NCBI GenBank assembly: GCA_900547285.1
Contig: URGF01000026.1
Location: 1 to 19,369 of the forward strand
Reading direction: 5' to 3'
DNA: 19,369 nucleotides
Origin: an uncultured Collinsella sp.
GTDB taxonomy: Bacteria > Actinomycetota > Coriobacteriia > Coriobacteriales > Coriobacteriaceae
In this document: positions 1 to 7,833 of the stretch, piece by piece
Layout: the number at the start of each line of letters is the position of its first letter
Position numbering within the stretch: position 1 is the stretch's first letter
Notes under the pieces: model-generated
What the model saw: the letters and a program-made list of their open reading frames with translations, nothing else
What the model was told of the DNA's origin: nothing
Databases searched by the model: none
Position numbers and translations under genes: made by a program

Positions 1-504
1 ATCACGGCGGTTCGCCTTAATGCTGCCGGTGGTGTGCCGCTCTCTGCGTACGATGACCTCAAGGCATTTAAAGTCTACTGTCTTGATGTCGGCTTGCTGC
101 GCCGCATGGCAAGGCTGGATGCGTCCGCTTTTGCCATCTCGGATGCGCTATTTTCGGAGTTCAAAGGTTCGTTCGCCGAGAACTATGTGCTTCAGGCATT
201 ACTTTCACAGTTAGATGCTGCTCCGCGTTACTGGACAAACGAGAAGCCGAAGCACGAAGTCGATTTTTTGATTCAAGTCGGAAACGAAATCGTTCCCGTC
301 GAGGTCAAATCGGGAGAGGTCGTTCACTCCAAGAGCCTTAAGTACTATGCCGACAAGCATGCGGAGACGACTCCATTGAGGGTCCGCTACTCACTTAAGA
401 ACCTAAAGCTCGACGACGGGGTGCTCAACATTCCGTTGTATTTGGCTGATCGATCTGTCCCTCTTATCAAAAAGGCGCTTGATTGTGCGCATCTTGACGT
501 TTAG
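1..504 (+). CDS. DUF4143-domain AAA ATPase, C-terminal fragment (5' end outside window)
   Basis: The frame is open from the first base, so the start and the AAA ATPase half lie upstream of the window. The visible part reads VPLSAYDDLKAFKVYCLDVGLL, then FKGSFAENYVLQAL, then EVDFLI...IVPVEVKSG. These are the landmarks of the C-terminal DUF4143 region of the AAA_14/DUF4143 family. The D...(E)VK pair resembles a PD-(D/E)xK nuclease-like core. Family knowledge: these are widespread, often horizontally moved ATPases with no settled function. A GTG at 34 could in principle start a short protein, but the family homology continues upstream of it (SAY motif context), so I treat it as internal. No clear terminator follows; 505-568 contains only a weak GCTCC/GGAGC inverted repeat. 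Codon use is slightly less GC-rich than in later genes, which fits an accessory gene. Confidence 0.8.
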   Translation: MTAVRLNAAGGVPLSAYDDLKAFKVYCLDVGLLRRMARLDASAFAISDALFSEFKGSFAENYVLQALLSQLDAAPRYWTNEKPKHEVDFLIQVGNEIVPVEVKSGEVVHSKSLKYYADKHAETTPLRVRYSLKNLKLDDGVLNIPLYLADRSVPLIKKALDCAHLDV

Positions 505-568
505 ATCCTGGGTGAGCTGACGGGCGGTGGCTAATTAATCGCTCCGTTACGGCCAGGGAGCTTGGGCC

Positions 569-1573
569 TTAGCGATGCTTGCTTCGCCAAGCGGTGGGGG
601 TGGTGCCGGTGTATTGTTTGAAGGCTTGGGCGAAGGCGGCCTGCTGAGGGTAGCCTAGACGCTCTGCCACCTGCGCTATCGTGAGCGCGCTATCGGCCAA
701 AAGGTCCTGTGCTCGCTCCATACGGCGTCTGCGAATGTAGGCGCCCAGGGACTCGCTAGTTTGGGCCTTAAAGGTGGCGCATAGCTTGGAGCGGCTTGTG
801 TAGAGCCTCTCGGCCACCTCGTTGATACCCACACGTTTGCCCTTGTCGAGCGCGCGCTCAATCATTGCCGTTGCTTCTTCGGCAATGGTTATGCTGACGC
901 GTGTGTCTGCCGCCTGCCGCGCCTGCTTGTGGGCCGCGCGCGAACAGGCGAGCTCCGCGACCATGGTCTCTACGATGCCTTGCATATAGACGTGTCCGCC
1001 TACGGTACGGGCGCGTTCCTCGTTAATCCTGCGCAGCGTGTGGTAGATGGCAGACGCTGCCTCCTCGTGCCACGACTCGGCAAACGCCTCAAAGACTCCC
1101 GCGAACTCAGTGGGATACCGATGCTCCAGCTCGTCAAAATACCCGGGCAAAAAGAGCACCGAGCGCGAGTGATAAAGCTGCCCTGCAAACAGCGGACTTA
1201 GTTCCTCGCCGCAGCTATCTTGGATAAAGCTGCACACCGCGCTGTTCGGCCACGGTCCATGCAAGGGTTTAAGGTTCGCAGGCGTTATGCCAGCCTCGGG
1301 CATGCATATAAGTGTGGGCGCGCTGACCTCGCTCACGCAGGCGTACGGTTCGGGTGTGTATTCGGCCAGGTACATATCGTGCATCGGGGTAATGAAATGC
1401 TCCATAACGATGCAGGCGGGGGAGAGAGGCATGATCCATGCGCGTCCGTGCGCCCGATCGTTTGCCACCTCGCCGGTAAAGACGGCGCCCTTGCCGGTAA
1501 GCTCCAGGCCAAACTGCTCAAACTGTGGTGCGTAGAGCTCGGTTATGTCGGTCGCTGCCCGCCGTATTTGCAA
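569..1573 (-). CDS. AraC-family transcriptional regulator
   Basis: This is a 334-residue protein with an AraC-type double helix-turn-helix in about the last 100 residues. The signature includes VGINEVAERLYTSRSKLCATFK for the first HTH and LTIAQVAERLGYPQQAAFAQAFKQYTG...P for the second. The N-terminal ~220 residues are an unassigned ligand or dimerisation region. The start is a TTG (complement of 1571-1573) with AAAGGGA about 8 nt upstream on the minus strand; the next Met is ~48 residues in. It is divergent from the ABC pair that begins at 1688, sharing a 114-bp intergenic region. This matches the YbtA-YbtPQ layout, in which an AraC protein controls siderophore transport and senses the siderophore. 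By analogy it probably regulates the adjacent ABC genes, and the ligand is unknown. Confidence 0.85.
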   Translation of the reverse strand: MQIRRAATDITELYAPQFEQFGLELTGKGAVFTGEVANDRAHGRAWIMPLSPACIVMEHFITPMHDMYLAEYTPEPYACVSEVSAPTLICMPEAGITPANLKPLHGPWPNSAVCSFIQDSCGEELSPLFAGQLYHSRSVLFLPGYFDELEHRYPTEFAGVFEAFAESWHEEAASAIYHTLRRINEERARTVGGHVYMQGIVETMVAELACSRAAHKQARQAADTRVSITIAEEATAMIERALDKGKRVGINEVAERLYTSRSKLCATFKAQTSESLGAYIRRRRMERAQDLLADSALTIAQVAERLGYPQQAAFAQAFKQYTGTTPTAWRSKHR

Positions 1574-1616
1574 AAGCGTCCCTTTCCTTTGCAGAAACGT
1601 CCACGCCTGGCTCGAT

Positions 1617-1634
1617 TGTGAGCCATGGCTAACA
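1617..1634. promoter_or_regulatory. Palindromic operator candidate, copy 1 (upstream of the ABC pair)
   Basis: The sequence TGTGAGCCATGGCTAACA has a perfect 10-bp dyad core (AGCCATGGCT, 1621-1630). Its flanks also pair (TGT/ACA) except for one base on each side. It shares GTnAGCCATGGCTnAC with a second palindrome at 5340-5359. It lies in the 114-bp divergent region and overlaps a plausible weak promoter for the ABC operon (TTGTGA at 1616-1621, 17-bp spacer, AATGAT at 1639-1644), so binding here would repress. The regulator is not identified. Left half-sites resemble DtxR/IdeR half-boxes, but the spacing differs. Confidence 0.6.
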
Positions 1635-1687
1635 CATCAATGATAAGTTCATTACGGTTAACTCTCAAGCCGTTAGAAAGGAATCTC

Positions 1688-3514
1688 ATGGCAAAGGGAT
1701 CAAAAAAGGAAGGCGGCGGTATCGGCGAGCTGCTTGCATATGCCGGCGACCGTAAATTCCTAACATATTTGGGCATGGCCCTCTCGGCGCTCTCGCAGCT
1801 GCTGAGCTTTGGCCCGTACGTGTGCATTTGGCTTGTCGCGCGCGATCTGATCGCCGTGGCACCTAACTGGAGCGAAGCCTGCGATATCGCGATGTATGGT
1901 TGGTGGGCCGTCGGTTTTGCCCTGGTGAGCATCGTGATTTATTTCGTGGGGCTCATGTGCACACACCTATCCGCGTTTCGTTGCGCGTCCAATATCCGCA
2001 AGGCTACGAGCGAGCATCTGCTTAAGCTGCCGCTCGGCTACTTTGACACGCACGCCACCGGTGAGCTGCGCCGTATCGTAGACGGATGCGCCGCCTCAAC
2101 CGAGACACTGCTCGCGCACATGCTGCCCGATATCGCCGGCGCCACCGCCATGGTCGCAGGTCTGCTCGTGCTGCTTTTCGCCCTCGATTGGCGCTTGGGC
2201 GCGGCATGCCTTATCTCGGTCGTCGTTTCGCTTGGCGCCATGGCCGCCATGATGGGCGGCAAGGGCGGCGAGTTTATGAAGGCCTACATGGGCGCGCTGG
2301 TCAAGATGAACAAGACCGGCACCGAATACGTACGCGGTATCCCCGTGGTCAAGGTATTCCAGCAGACGGTCTACTCCTTTAAGGCCTTCCACGATGCGAT
2401 CGCCGAATACGCCGACATGGCGCAAAGCTATGCGGGCACGTTCTGCCGAGGTCCACAGGTGCTCAACCTTACCGCGCTCAATGGTCTTGTGGCATTCCTT
2501 TTGCCCGTGGCGTTGCTGTTGGTGCCGGGCGAGACGGACTTTGCACGCTTTATGACCAACTTCACGTTTTACGCGATCTTTTCGGCCGTGGTGCCGACGG
2601 CCATGACCAAGCTTATGTTTGTGGGCGAGGCGTCTCAGATGAGTGCCGATTCGCTGGCGCGTATCCGAAGCGTTATGGATTCCAAGCAGCTCTCCGTGCC
2701 TGCCCAGCCCAAGCATCCTGTTGGTAGCGATGTGCGCTTTGAGGACGTGAGCTTTACCTACGAGGGTGCCGAAGCGCCTGCCGTCGATCATGTGAGCTTT
2801 AGCGTTCCCGCAGGTAGCACCCTTGCGTTGGTTGGTCCCTCGGGCGGCGGTAAGTCAACCTGCGCAAGCCTGATCCCGCGTTTTTGGGATGTTTCCGCGG
2901 GTCGCGTGCTCGTAGGCGGCGTAGACGTTCGCGACATGGATCCCCACGAGCTTATGGACCAGGTTGCCTTCGTGTTTCAGACCAACCAGCTGTTCCGACA
3001 AACACTTGCCGACAACGTGCGCGCCTCCAAGCCCACGGCCACTGACGACGAAGTGCGCGCGGCCCTCTCCGCGGCCCAGTGCGACGATATCGTGGCCAAG
3101 CTTCCACAGGGCATCAATACCATGCTCGGCCCCGGCGGAGCATATCTTTCGGGCGGCGAGGTCCAGCGCGTGGCACTCGCCCGCGCGATCCTTAAAGACG
3201 CGCCTATCGTGGTGCTCGATGAGGCCACGGCGTTTGCCGACCCCGAGAACGAGGCGCTCATCCAGCGCGCCTTTAGCAAGCTGGCGGCGGGTCGCACGGT
3301 CATTATGATCGCGCACCGGCTTTCGACCGTGGTGGGGGCCGGCAAGATCGTGGTGCTCAACCAAGGTAGCGTGCAGGAGGCCGGCACCCATGCCGAGCTG
3401 CTGTCCCAAAAGGGTCTATACGCCAAGATGTGGGCTGAATACGAACAGGCCGCGAGCTGGAAAATCACTGCAGCGACCGCGGATGCCGCCGTCACGAAGG
3501 GAGGCGAGGCCTAA
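1688..3514 (+). CDS. ABC transporter, fused permease/ATP-binding half (IrtA/YbtP-like)
   Basis: This is a 608-residue half-transporter. The N-terminal membrane domain (roughly residues 20-300) has hydrophobic segments near 24-55, 68-96, 143-190 and 258-280. The nucleotide-binding domain has Walker A GPSGGGKST (383-391), signature LSGGE (487-491), Walker B IVVLDE (507-512) and a switch His at 543. The D-loop reads AFADPENE rather than SALD, which I recall as common in the YbtP/IrtA-like group. The chosen ATG at 1688 has AGAAAGGA just upstream; an in-frame ATG at 1625 lies inside the operator region and has no good ribosome site. The next half-transporter begins immediately after this stop, so the two are co-translated and likely form a heterodimer. 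Family: exporter fold, but the YbtPQ/IrtAB members import ferric siderophores. Import of a metallophore is inferred from the AraC neighbour and shared operator; drug or peptide export is the alternative. Confidence 0.88.
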   Translation: MAKGSKKEGGGIGELLAYAGDRKFLTYLGMALSALSQLLSFGPYVCIWLVARDLIAVAPNWSEACDIAMYGWWAVGFALVSIVIYFVGLMCTHLSAFRCASNIRKATSEHLLKLPLGYFDTHATGELRRIVDGCAASTETLLAHMLPDIAGATAMVAGLLVLLFALDWRLGAACLISVVVSLGAMAAMMGGKGGEFMKAYMGALVKMNKTGTEYVRGIPVVKVFQQTVYSFKAFHDAIAEYADMAQSYAGTFCRGPQVLNLTALNGLVAFLLPVALLLVPGETDFARFMTNFTFYAIFSAVVPTAMTKLMFVGEASQMSADSLARIRSVMDSKQLSVPAQPKHPVGSDVRFEDVSFTYEGAEAPAVDHVSFSVPAGSTLALVGPSGGGKSTCASLIPRFWDVSAGRVLVGGVDVRDMDPHELMDQVAFVFQTNQLFRQTLADNVRASKPTATDDEVRAALSAAQCDDIVAKLPQGINTMLGPGGAYLSGGEVQRVALARAILKDAPIVVLDEATAFADPENEALIQRAFSKLAAGRTVIMIAHRLSTVVGAGKIVVLNQGSVQEAGTHAELLSQKGLYAKMWAEYEQAASWKITAATADAAVTKGGEA

Positions 3515-5272
3515 ATGTTCGCCTCATTCCAAAAGAAGTATTTCCTATCCGATAAAGGCGTCGCCGGCGTAAAACGCGGCATTTTCTGGACCACGCTCAC
3601 CAATCTCATTACCATGGCCGGCATGGGCTTATTGTTCCTGGTCATGGCCGGTTTTGTCGAGCATCTTGCCAGCGGGGCCGATCTGCCGGGCGCACTGCCC
3701 ATTGTGGGTGGTCTTGTTATCTTTTTTGCGCTGCTCTTTGCCTCTAATTGGCAGCAGTACTATTACACGTACTGCATCTTTTACGAGGAGTGCGGCAAAC
3801 AGCGCATGGAGATCGCCGAGCGCTTGCGCAAACTGCCGCTGTCGTTTTTTGGTCGTCGTGATCTGGCCGATTTGACCGAGACCATCATGGGCGACGTTCA
3901 GACCATGGAGCATGCTTACAGTCATGTGCTGGGAGAGCTCTGGGGCGCCATCATCGCAAGCGCCATCGTGTTCATATCATCGCTGTTCTTTTGCTGGCAG
4001 CTGGCGATAGCGGCGTTCTGGAGCGTGCCCGTGGCCTTTGCCGTGCTGTATCTAACGCGCGGCCCCATGGCCCCGGTGTTCGACCGCGTGCGTGCCGAGA
4101 AGGTCAAGGTCACCGAGGCCATCCAGGAGACACTCGACTGTGTGCGCGAGATTCGCGCTACCAACCAGGAGGCCCATTATCTCGAGGGACTCAATGCCGT
4201 CATCGACGCCGAGGAGCGCGAGACCACCACAGGCGAGCTCGCTAGCGGGCTTTTGGTCAATTCCGCTTTTGCCATCCTGCGCCTGGGGATTGCCACTACG
4301 TTGGTCACGGGCGCCGCGATGGTCGCCTCCGGCCAGGTCGACTTTTTGGTGATGTTTGCCTTCCTGCTTATGGTGAGCCGCATCTATGCGCCCTTTGATC
4401 AGGCGCTGATGCTGATGACCGAGCTGTTTGCCGCCGAGTCGTCGGCCAAGCGCATGCGCTCCATCATGGAGGAGCCCATAGCGCGGGGCAGCGAGAAGTT
4501 TGAGCCCGTGGGCCATGACGTGGTGTTCGATCACGTGGCATTTAGCTATGGTGCGGGCGAGGACGGCCGTGCCGGCGAGAAGGTCTTGACCGACGTGAGC
4601 TTTACCGCCAAGGAGGGCGAGGTCACGGCGCTGGTCGGTCCTTCGGGCTCCGGTAAGTCCACGGTGAGCCGCCTGGCCGCGCGCTTTTGGGACGCCACCG
4701 AAGGCACGGTCACCGTGGGTGGCGTGGATGTTGCGAACGTGGACCCCGAGGTGCTGCTGCGCGACTACGCCATTGTGTTCCAAGATGTGCTGCTCTTTGA
4801 CGATACGGTGATGGGAAACATTCGTCTTGGCCGTCGCGATGCCACCGATGAGGAAGTGCTTGCCGCCGCGCGTGCCGCCAACTGCGACGAGTTCGTAAGC
4901 CGCATGCCGCAGGGATATGACACTATGATTGGCGAGAACGGCTCCAAGCTCTCCGGTGGTGAGCGCCAGCGTATCTCCATCGCCCGTGCGCTGCTCAAAG
5001 ACGCGCCGATCGTGTTGCTGGACGAAGCGACGGCGAGCTTGGATGTGGAGAACGAGACCGTGGTGCAGCAGGCGCTCTCCCGCCTGCTTGCAGGCAAGAC
5101 GGTTATCGTGATTGCCCACCGTATGCGCACGGTGGAAAATGCCGACAAGATCGTTGTGCTCAAGGATGGCGTGGTAGCCGAGCAGGGCGCTCCGGCGCAA
5201 CTCAAGGCGGCAGGTGGAGAATTCGCCCGCATGGTGGCGCTGCAAAAGGAAGCAGCTACCTGGCAGTTGTAA
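3515..5272 (+). CDS. ABC transporter, fused permease/ATP-binding half (IrtB/YbtQ-like partner)
   Basis: This is a 585-residue half-transporter whose ATG directly abuts the stop of the preceding gene (TAA then ATG). AGGGAGG at 3497-3503 serves as ribosome site inside the upstream gene. The membrane domain spans about residues 25-310. The nucleotide-binding domain shows Walker A GPSGSGKST (375-383), signature LSGGE (479-483), Walker B IVLLDE (499-504), an ordinary ASLD D-loop and switch His 535. Both halves therefore look catalytically intact, which suggests two functional ATP sites in the heterodimer. The two proteins are clearly related but diverged, as expected for a paired transporter and not a recent duplication. 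Downstream lies a perfect hairpin (5280-5298) without a T-run, then the promoter of the DUF6110/P1B operon. Confidence 0.88.
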   Translation: MFASFQKKYFLSDKGVAGVKRGIFWTTLTNLITMAGMGLLFLVMAGFVEHLASGADLPGALPIVGGLVIFFALLFASNWQQYYYTYCIFYEECGKQRMEIAERLRKLPLSFFGRRDLADLTETIMGDVQTMEHAYSHVLGELWGAIIASAIVFISSLFFCWQLAIAAFWSVPVAFAVLYLTRGPMAPVFDRVRAEKVKVTEAIQETLDCVREIRATNQEAHYLEGLNAVIDAEERETTTGELASGLLVNSAFAILRLGIATTLVTGAAMVASGQVDFLVMFAFLLMVSRIYAPFDQALMLMTELFAAESSAKRMRSIMEEPIARGSEKFEPVGHDVVFDHVAFSYGAGEDGRAGEKVLTDVSFTAKEGEVTALVGPSGSGKSTVSRLAARFWDATEGTVTVGGVDVANVDPEVLLRDYAIVFQDVLLFDDTVMGNIRLGRRDATDEEVLAAARAANCDEFVSRMPQGYDTMIGENGSKLSGGERQRISIARALLKDAPIVLLDEATASLDVENETVVQQALSRLLAGKTVIVIAHRMRTVENADKIVVLKDGVVAEQGAPAQLKAAGGEFARMVALQKEAATWQL

Positions 5273-5279
5273 GAAGGGG

Positions 5280-5298
5280 CAAAGGGACAGTCCCTTTG
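5280..5298. repeat. Perfect 9-bp stem palindrome after the ABC operon
   Basis: CAAAGGGAC and GTCCCTTTG form a perfect 9-bp inverted repeat around a single A, starting 8 bases after the ABC stop codon. There is no T-run on either strand, so it is not a classic intrinsic terminator. It may be a dispersed REP-like palindrome or a 3' stabilising hairpin. I recall similar GGGACAGTCCC elements in intergenic regions of Coriobacteriia, but cannot verify that here. Confidence 0.6.
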
Positions 5299-5303
5299 TC
5301 ACA

Positions 5304-5332
5304 TTGACAATCGGTTACTCCGCATCGTTAAT
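5304..5332 (+). promoter_or_regulatory. Sigma70-type promoter of the DUF6110/P1B-ATPase operon
   Basis: A perfect -35 TTGACA (5304-5309) is followed by a 17-bp spacer and GTTAAT (5327-5332), which matches TATAAT at 4 of 6 positions. Transcription would begin near 5339, at the edge of the palindromic operator 5340-5359, giving a leader of about 130 nt before the ATG at 5468. Confidence 0.6.
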
Positions 5333-5339
5333 TTTCAAA

Positions 5340-5359
5340 AGGTTAGCCATGGCTGACCT
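5340..5359. promoter_or_regulatory. Palindromic operator candidate, copy 2 (DUF6110/P1B operon)
   Basis: AGGTTAGCCATGGCTGACCT is a 20-bp palindrome with a single mismatched pair (5344/5355). It lies at the predicted transcription start, just downstream of the -10 at 5327-5332, a position typical for repression. Its central 16 positions share GTnAGCCATGGCTnAC with the site at 1617-1634. The left half AGGTTAGCC matches half of the DtxR/IdeR iron-box consensus, but that box has AGGT and ACCT 5 bp closer together, so this is not a canonical IdeR box. Confidence 0.65.
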
Positions 5360-5467
5360 AGATAGTTAGATAAAATTGAGATATTTCAAAAGCGTGCTCG
5401 AGCAAACTTGTTTACTCGGGTGCTGAGGCACCATGCCGCGTCCAATGCGGCAAAAGGGAGAAGCAAC

Positions 5468-5713
5468 ATGAAGAAGTCGACGTTTAACACCCTGCTTGTC
5501 GGTGGCGGTTTTCTGCTCGGTACGGCCGGCATCAAGCTGCTCACCAGCGCTCCGGTAAAGAATGCCTGCGTGCAGGGTATCGCGTGCGGCATGCGTATCA
5601 AGAACGGCTACCAGGACATGGTCGAGCAGGCCAAGGCTAATGTCGACGACATGGTTGCCGAGGCGGCCTACATCACCCAGAGCGAGGCCACCGCGGACAA
5701 CGCAGCCGAGTAG
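5468..5713 (+). CDS. DUF6110-type small single-TM protein (FezA-like candidate)
   Basis: This is an 81-residue protein that starts at the ATG preceded by AAAGGGAG. Residues ~7-27 (NTLLVGGGFLLGTAGIKLLTS) form one glycine-rich membrane helix. A conserved-looking amphipathic stretch follows (VQGIACGMRIKNGYQDMVEQAKANVDDMVAEA), ending in an acidic, alanine-rich tail. The pattern (G-rich TM, KLL.S, then MR.K......VE....N..D..AEA) matches my memory of DUF6110 proteins found beside P1B ATPases. The ATPase gene begins 18 bp downstream in the same transcript. Known: in Clostridioides difficile a small membrane protein FezA and the P1B-6 ATPase FezB are both needed to form ferrosomes. The equation of this protein with FezA is inference from size, membrane topology and gene order. 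Confidence 0.75.
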   Translation: MKKSTFNTLLVGGGFLLGTAGIKLLTSAPVKNACVQGIACGMRIKNGYQDMVEQAKANVDDMVAEAAYITQSEATADNAAE

Positions 5714-5731
5714 CGCTCCCAGGCACAAACT

Positions 5732-7807
5732 ATGAGATTCTCGATTATCAGCGAGATCCCCGGCAGGACCCGCCTTCAGTTGGCGGGTCCTGTGCCAGAG
5801 AGCGATCTCGATGCGCTTCTAAAGCTCAGCGGCGAAATCGACGGTGTGCGCAAGGTGTGCGTCTACGGCCGCATCGGCCAGATGGCGCTCGAATACGACG
5901 AGCCACGTCGCGATGCCGTGCTGGCCGCCGTCGGTGCGCTCGACGCTCAGGCCATTGCCGACGCAAAGACGGGTTACGTGATGCAGCTTGAGCCGCGCAA
6001 GCACAAACTCGTTATGGACCTGGCGACACTCGTCGGTGCCCATTACGCACGTCGCTGGTTTTTGCCCACGCCACTGCGTGCGGTGTTTGTCGTGGCCGGT
6101 TACATGGCATTTTTGCGCGCCGCCCTCCGTGAGCTCGCGCAGCCGCGCCTGACCGTTCCCGTGCTCGACGCTTCGGCCATCGGTATCTCGTTTGTCAAAC
6201 GTGACGTCGACACCGCGGGCCAGACGATGTTCCTGCTCAACGTGGGCGAGCTGCTCGAGGACTACACCCGCGCCATGAGCGAAAACGAGCTCATCAACTC
6301 GCTGCTCGATGTGCCCGACAAGGCGCAAAAAGTGGTTGGTGACACCGAGGTAAGCGTTGCCGCCACCGAGCTTGAGCCCGGCGATCTGGTCGCCGTGCGC
6401 ACTGGCATGTCCATCTGCATCGACGGTGTTGTCGAGCAGGGGAGCGCTATGGTCAACCAGGCGACCCTGACCGGCGAGCCGCTGGCCGTCGAGCGCAGCG
6501 TGGGCGACGACGTGTTCGCCGGTACCGTCGTGGAAGACGGCAGCATCTTGGTGCGTGTGCGCGCCAACACGGCTCAGACCAAGCTCCGCTCGATTGTCTC
6601 GCTCGTGCAGACGGCCGACTCGCTCAAGTCCGAGGGCCAGTCGCACATGGAAGACCTCGCCAACAAGATCGTTCCGTGGAACTTCCTGCTTGCGGGTCTG
6701 GTCGCGCTTACCACGCGCAGCCTTATCAAGACCTCGGCGGCACTGATGGTCGACTACTCGTGCGCACTCAAACTCACGGGTTCCGTTGCCGTCATGACTG
6801 CCATGAGCGATGCTGCCAAGATGGGCGTCATGGTCAAGGGCGCCAAGTACTTTGAGTCGTTTGCCAAGGCCGACACCATTGTGTTTGATAAGACCGGCAC
6901 GCTCACCGAGGCACAGCCGCGTCTTGCCTGCGTGCTCACCACCGATGGCTGGAGTGAGGACGAGGTCCTGCGCCTTTCTGCCTGCCTGGAGGAGCATTTC
7001 CCGCATCCGGTGGCGCGCGCCGTGGTTAACGCTGCCCGTGAGCGCGGGCTCGAGCACCGCGAGCGCCATGCCGCCGTCGAGTACATCGTGGCGCACGGCA
7101 TCGCTTCGTCCATCGAGGGGCGTCGCGCCATCATCGGTTCCGCGCACTTTGTATTTGAGGACGAGAGCGCGCAGCTCGATTCCGACATTAAGGAGCGCAT
7201 AGGGTCCCAGATGCAGGGCCTGTCGCCGCTGTATCTGGCGGTCGATGGCAAGGTCGTCGGCGTGCTCGGCATCGAGGATCCGCTCAAGGCCGGGGTCCGT
7301 GAGGCCATCGCCGACCTGCACGCGCTGGGCGTCAAGCATGTCGTTATGCTCACGGGCGATTCGGAGCGCACGGCCGAGCGTATTGCTCGCGAGGCAGGGG
7401 TCGACGAGTTTAAGGCCGAGCTGCTGCCCGAGGACAAGTACGCCTATGTGGAACGGATTAAGCGCGAGGGGCGCCACGTTGCCATGGTGGGCGACGGCGT
7501 CAACGACTCACCGGCGCTGGGCCTGGCCGATGTGGGTCTGGCCATGGGCGGTGGAAGCGACATCGCCAAGGAGGTCGCCGATATCATCCTGACCGATACA
7601 GATCTGGCCGCAATCGTGCGCCTGCGCCGCATGAGCCAGGGGCTTATCGACCGTCTGACGAGTTCGTATTCCAAGGTGATGCTCACCAACTCGGCGCTGT
7701 TGGCGCTGGGCATTACCGGCATGATCACTCCGCAGACGTCATCACTGCTGCACAACGGCTCGACAATCGCCTACAGCTTGGGCAACTCAAAAGCGTACCT
7801 GCGTTAG
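5732..7807 (+). CDS. P1B-type metal-transporting ATPase, FezB-like (ferrosome) candidate
   Basis: This is a 691-residue P-type ATPase. It shows the actuator TGEP (247-250), the phosphorylation motif DKTGTLT (Asp386), the P1B-specific HP dipeptide (425-426) and GDGVND (587-592). The membrane motif before the P domain is DYSCALKL (Ser343-Cys344), so a Ser-Cys replaces the usual CPx. The N-terminal ~75 residues look like an HMA-fold domain but lack a CxxC metal site and instead carry IPGRTRL (about residues 9-15). From memory, a PGRxR-type arginine motif plus SC-type membrane motif marks the P1B-6/FezB ATPases that build iron-storage ferrosomes. The C-terminus is LHNGSTIAYSLGNSKAYLR. There are fewer N-terminal membrane helices visible than in copper ATPases. 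It is second in an operon with the DUF6110 gene and is followed by a strong terminator. Fe is the favoured substrate; Mn, Zn or Co export is the alternative. Confidence 0.9.
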   Translation: MRFSIISEIPGRTRLQLAGPVPESDLDALLKLSGEIDGVRKVCVYGRIGQMALEYDEPRRDAVLAAVGALDAQAIADAKTGYVMQLEPRKHKLVMDLATLVGAHYARRWFLPTPLRAVFVVAGYMAFLRAALRELAQPRLTVPVLDASAIGISFVKRDVDTAGQTMFLLNVGELLEDYTRAMSENELINSLLDVPDKAQKVVGDTEVSVAATELEPGDLVAVRTGMSICIDGVVEQGSAMVNQATLTGEPLAVERSVGDDVFAGTVVEDGSILVRVRANTAQTKLRSIVSLVQTADSLKSEGQSHMEDLANKIVPWNFLLAGLVALTTRSLIKTSAALMVDYSCALKLTGSVAVMTAMSDAAKMGVMVKGAKYFESFAKADTIVFDKTGTLTEAQPRLACVLTTDGWSEDEVLRLSACLEEHFPHPVARAVVNAARERGLEHRERHAAVEYIVAHGIASSIEGRRAIIGSAHFVFEDESAQLDSDIKERIGSQMQGLSPLYLAVDGKVVGVLGIEDPLKAGVREAIADLHALGVKHVVMLTGDSERTAERIAREAGVDEFKAELLPEDKYAYVERIKREGRHVAMVGDGVNDSPALGLADVGLAMGGGSDIAKEVADIILTDTDLAAIVRLRRMSQGLIDRLTSSYSKVMLTNSALLALGITGMITPQTSSLLHNGSTIAYSLGNSKAYLR

Positions 7808-7833
7808 CAGACGTGTTTGCCCACGTTATCTGG

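Noticed and set aside
1625..1687. Upstream ATG for the first ABC gene
   Set aside because: It lies in the operator core, lacks a ribosome site, and the ATG at 1688 has AGAAAGGA and a better N-terminus.
4052..5302. Long minus-strand open frame opposite the second ABC gene
   Set aside because: It is an antisense shadow typical of high-GC coding DNA, with low-complexity His/Gly/Arg-rich translation and no ribosome site.
5340..5359. Canonical IdeR/DtxR iron box
   Set aside because: Only one half matches well; the AGGT-ACCT spacing is 5 bp too long, so I call it an unassigned palindrome.
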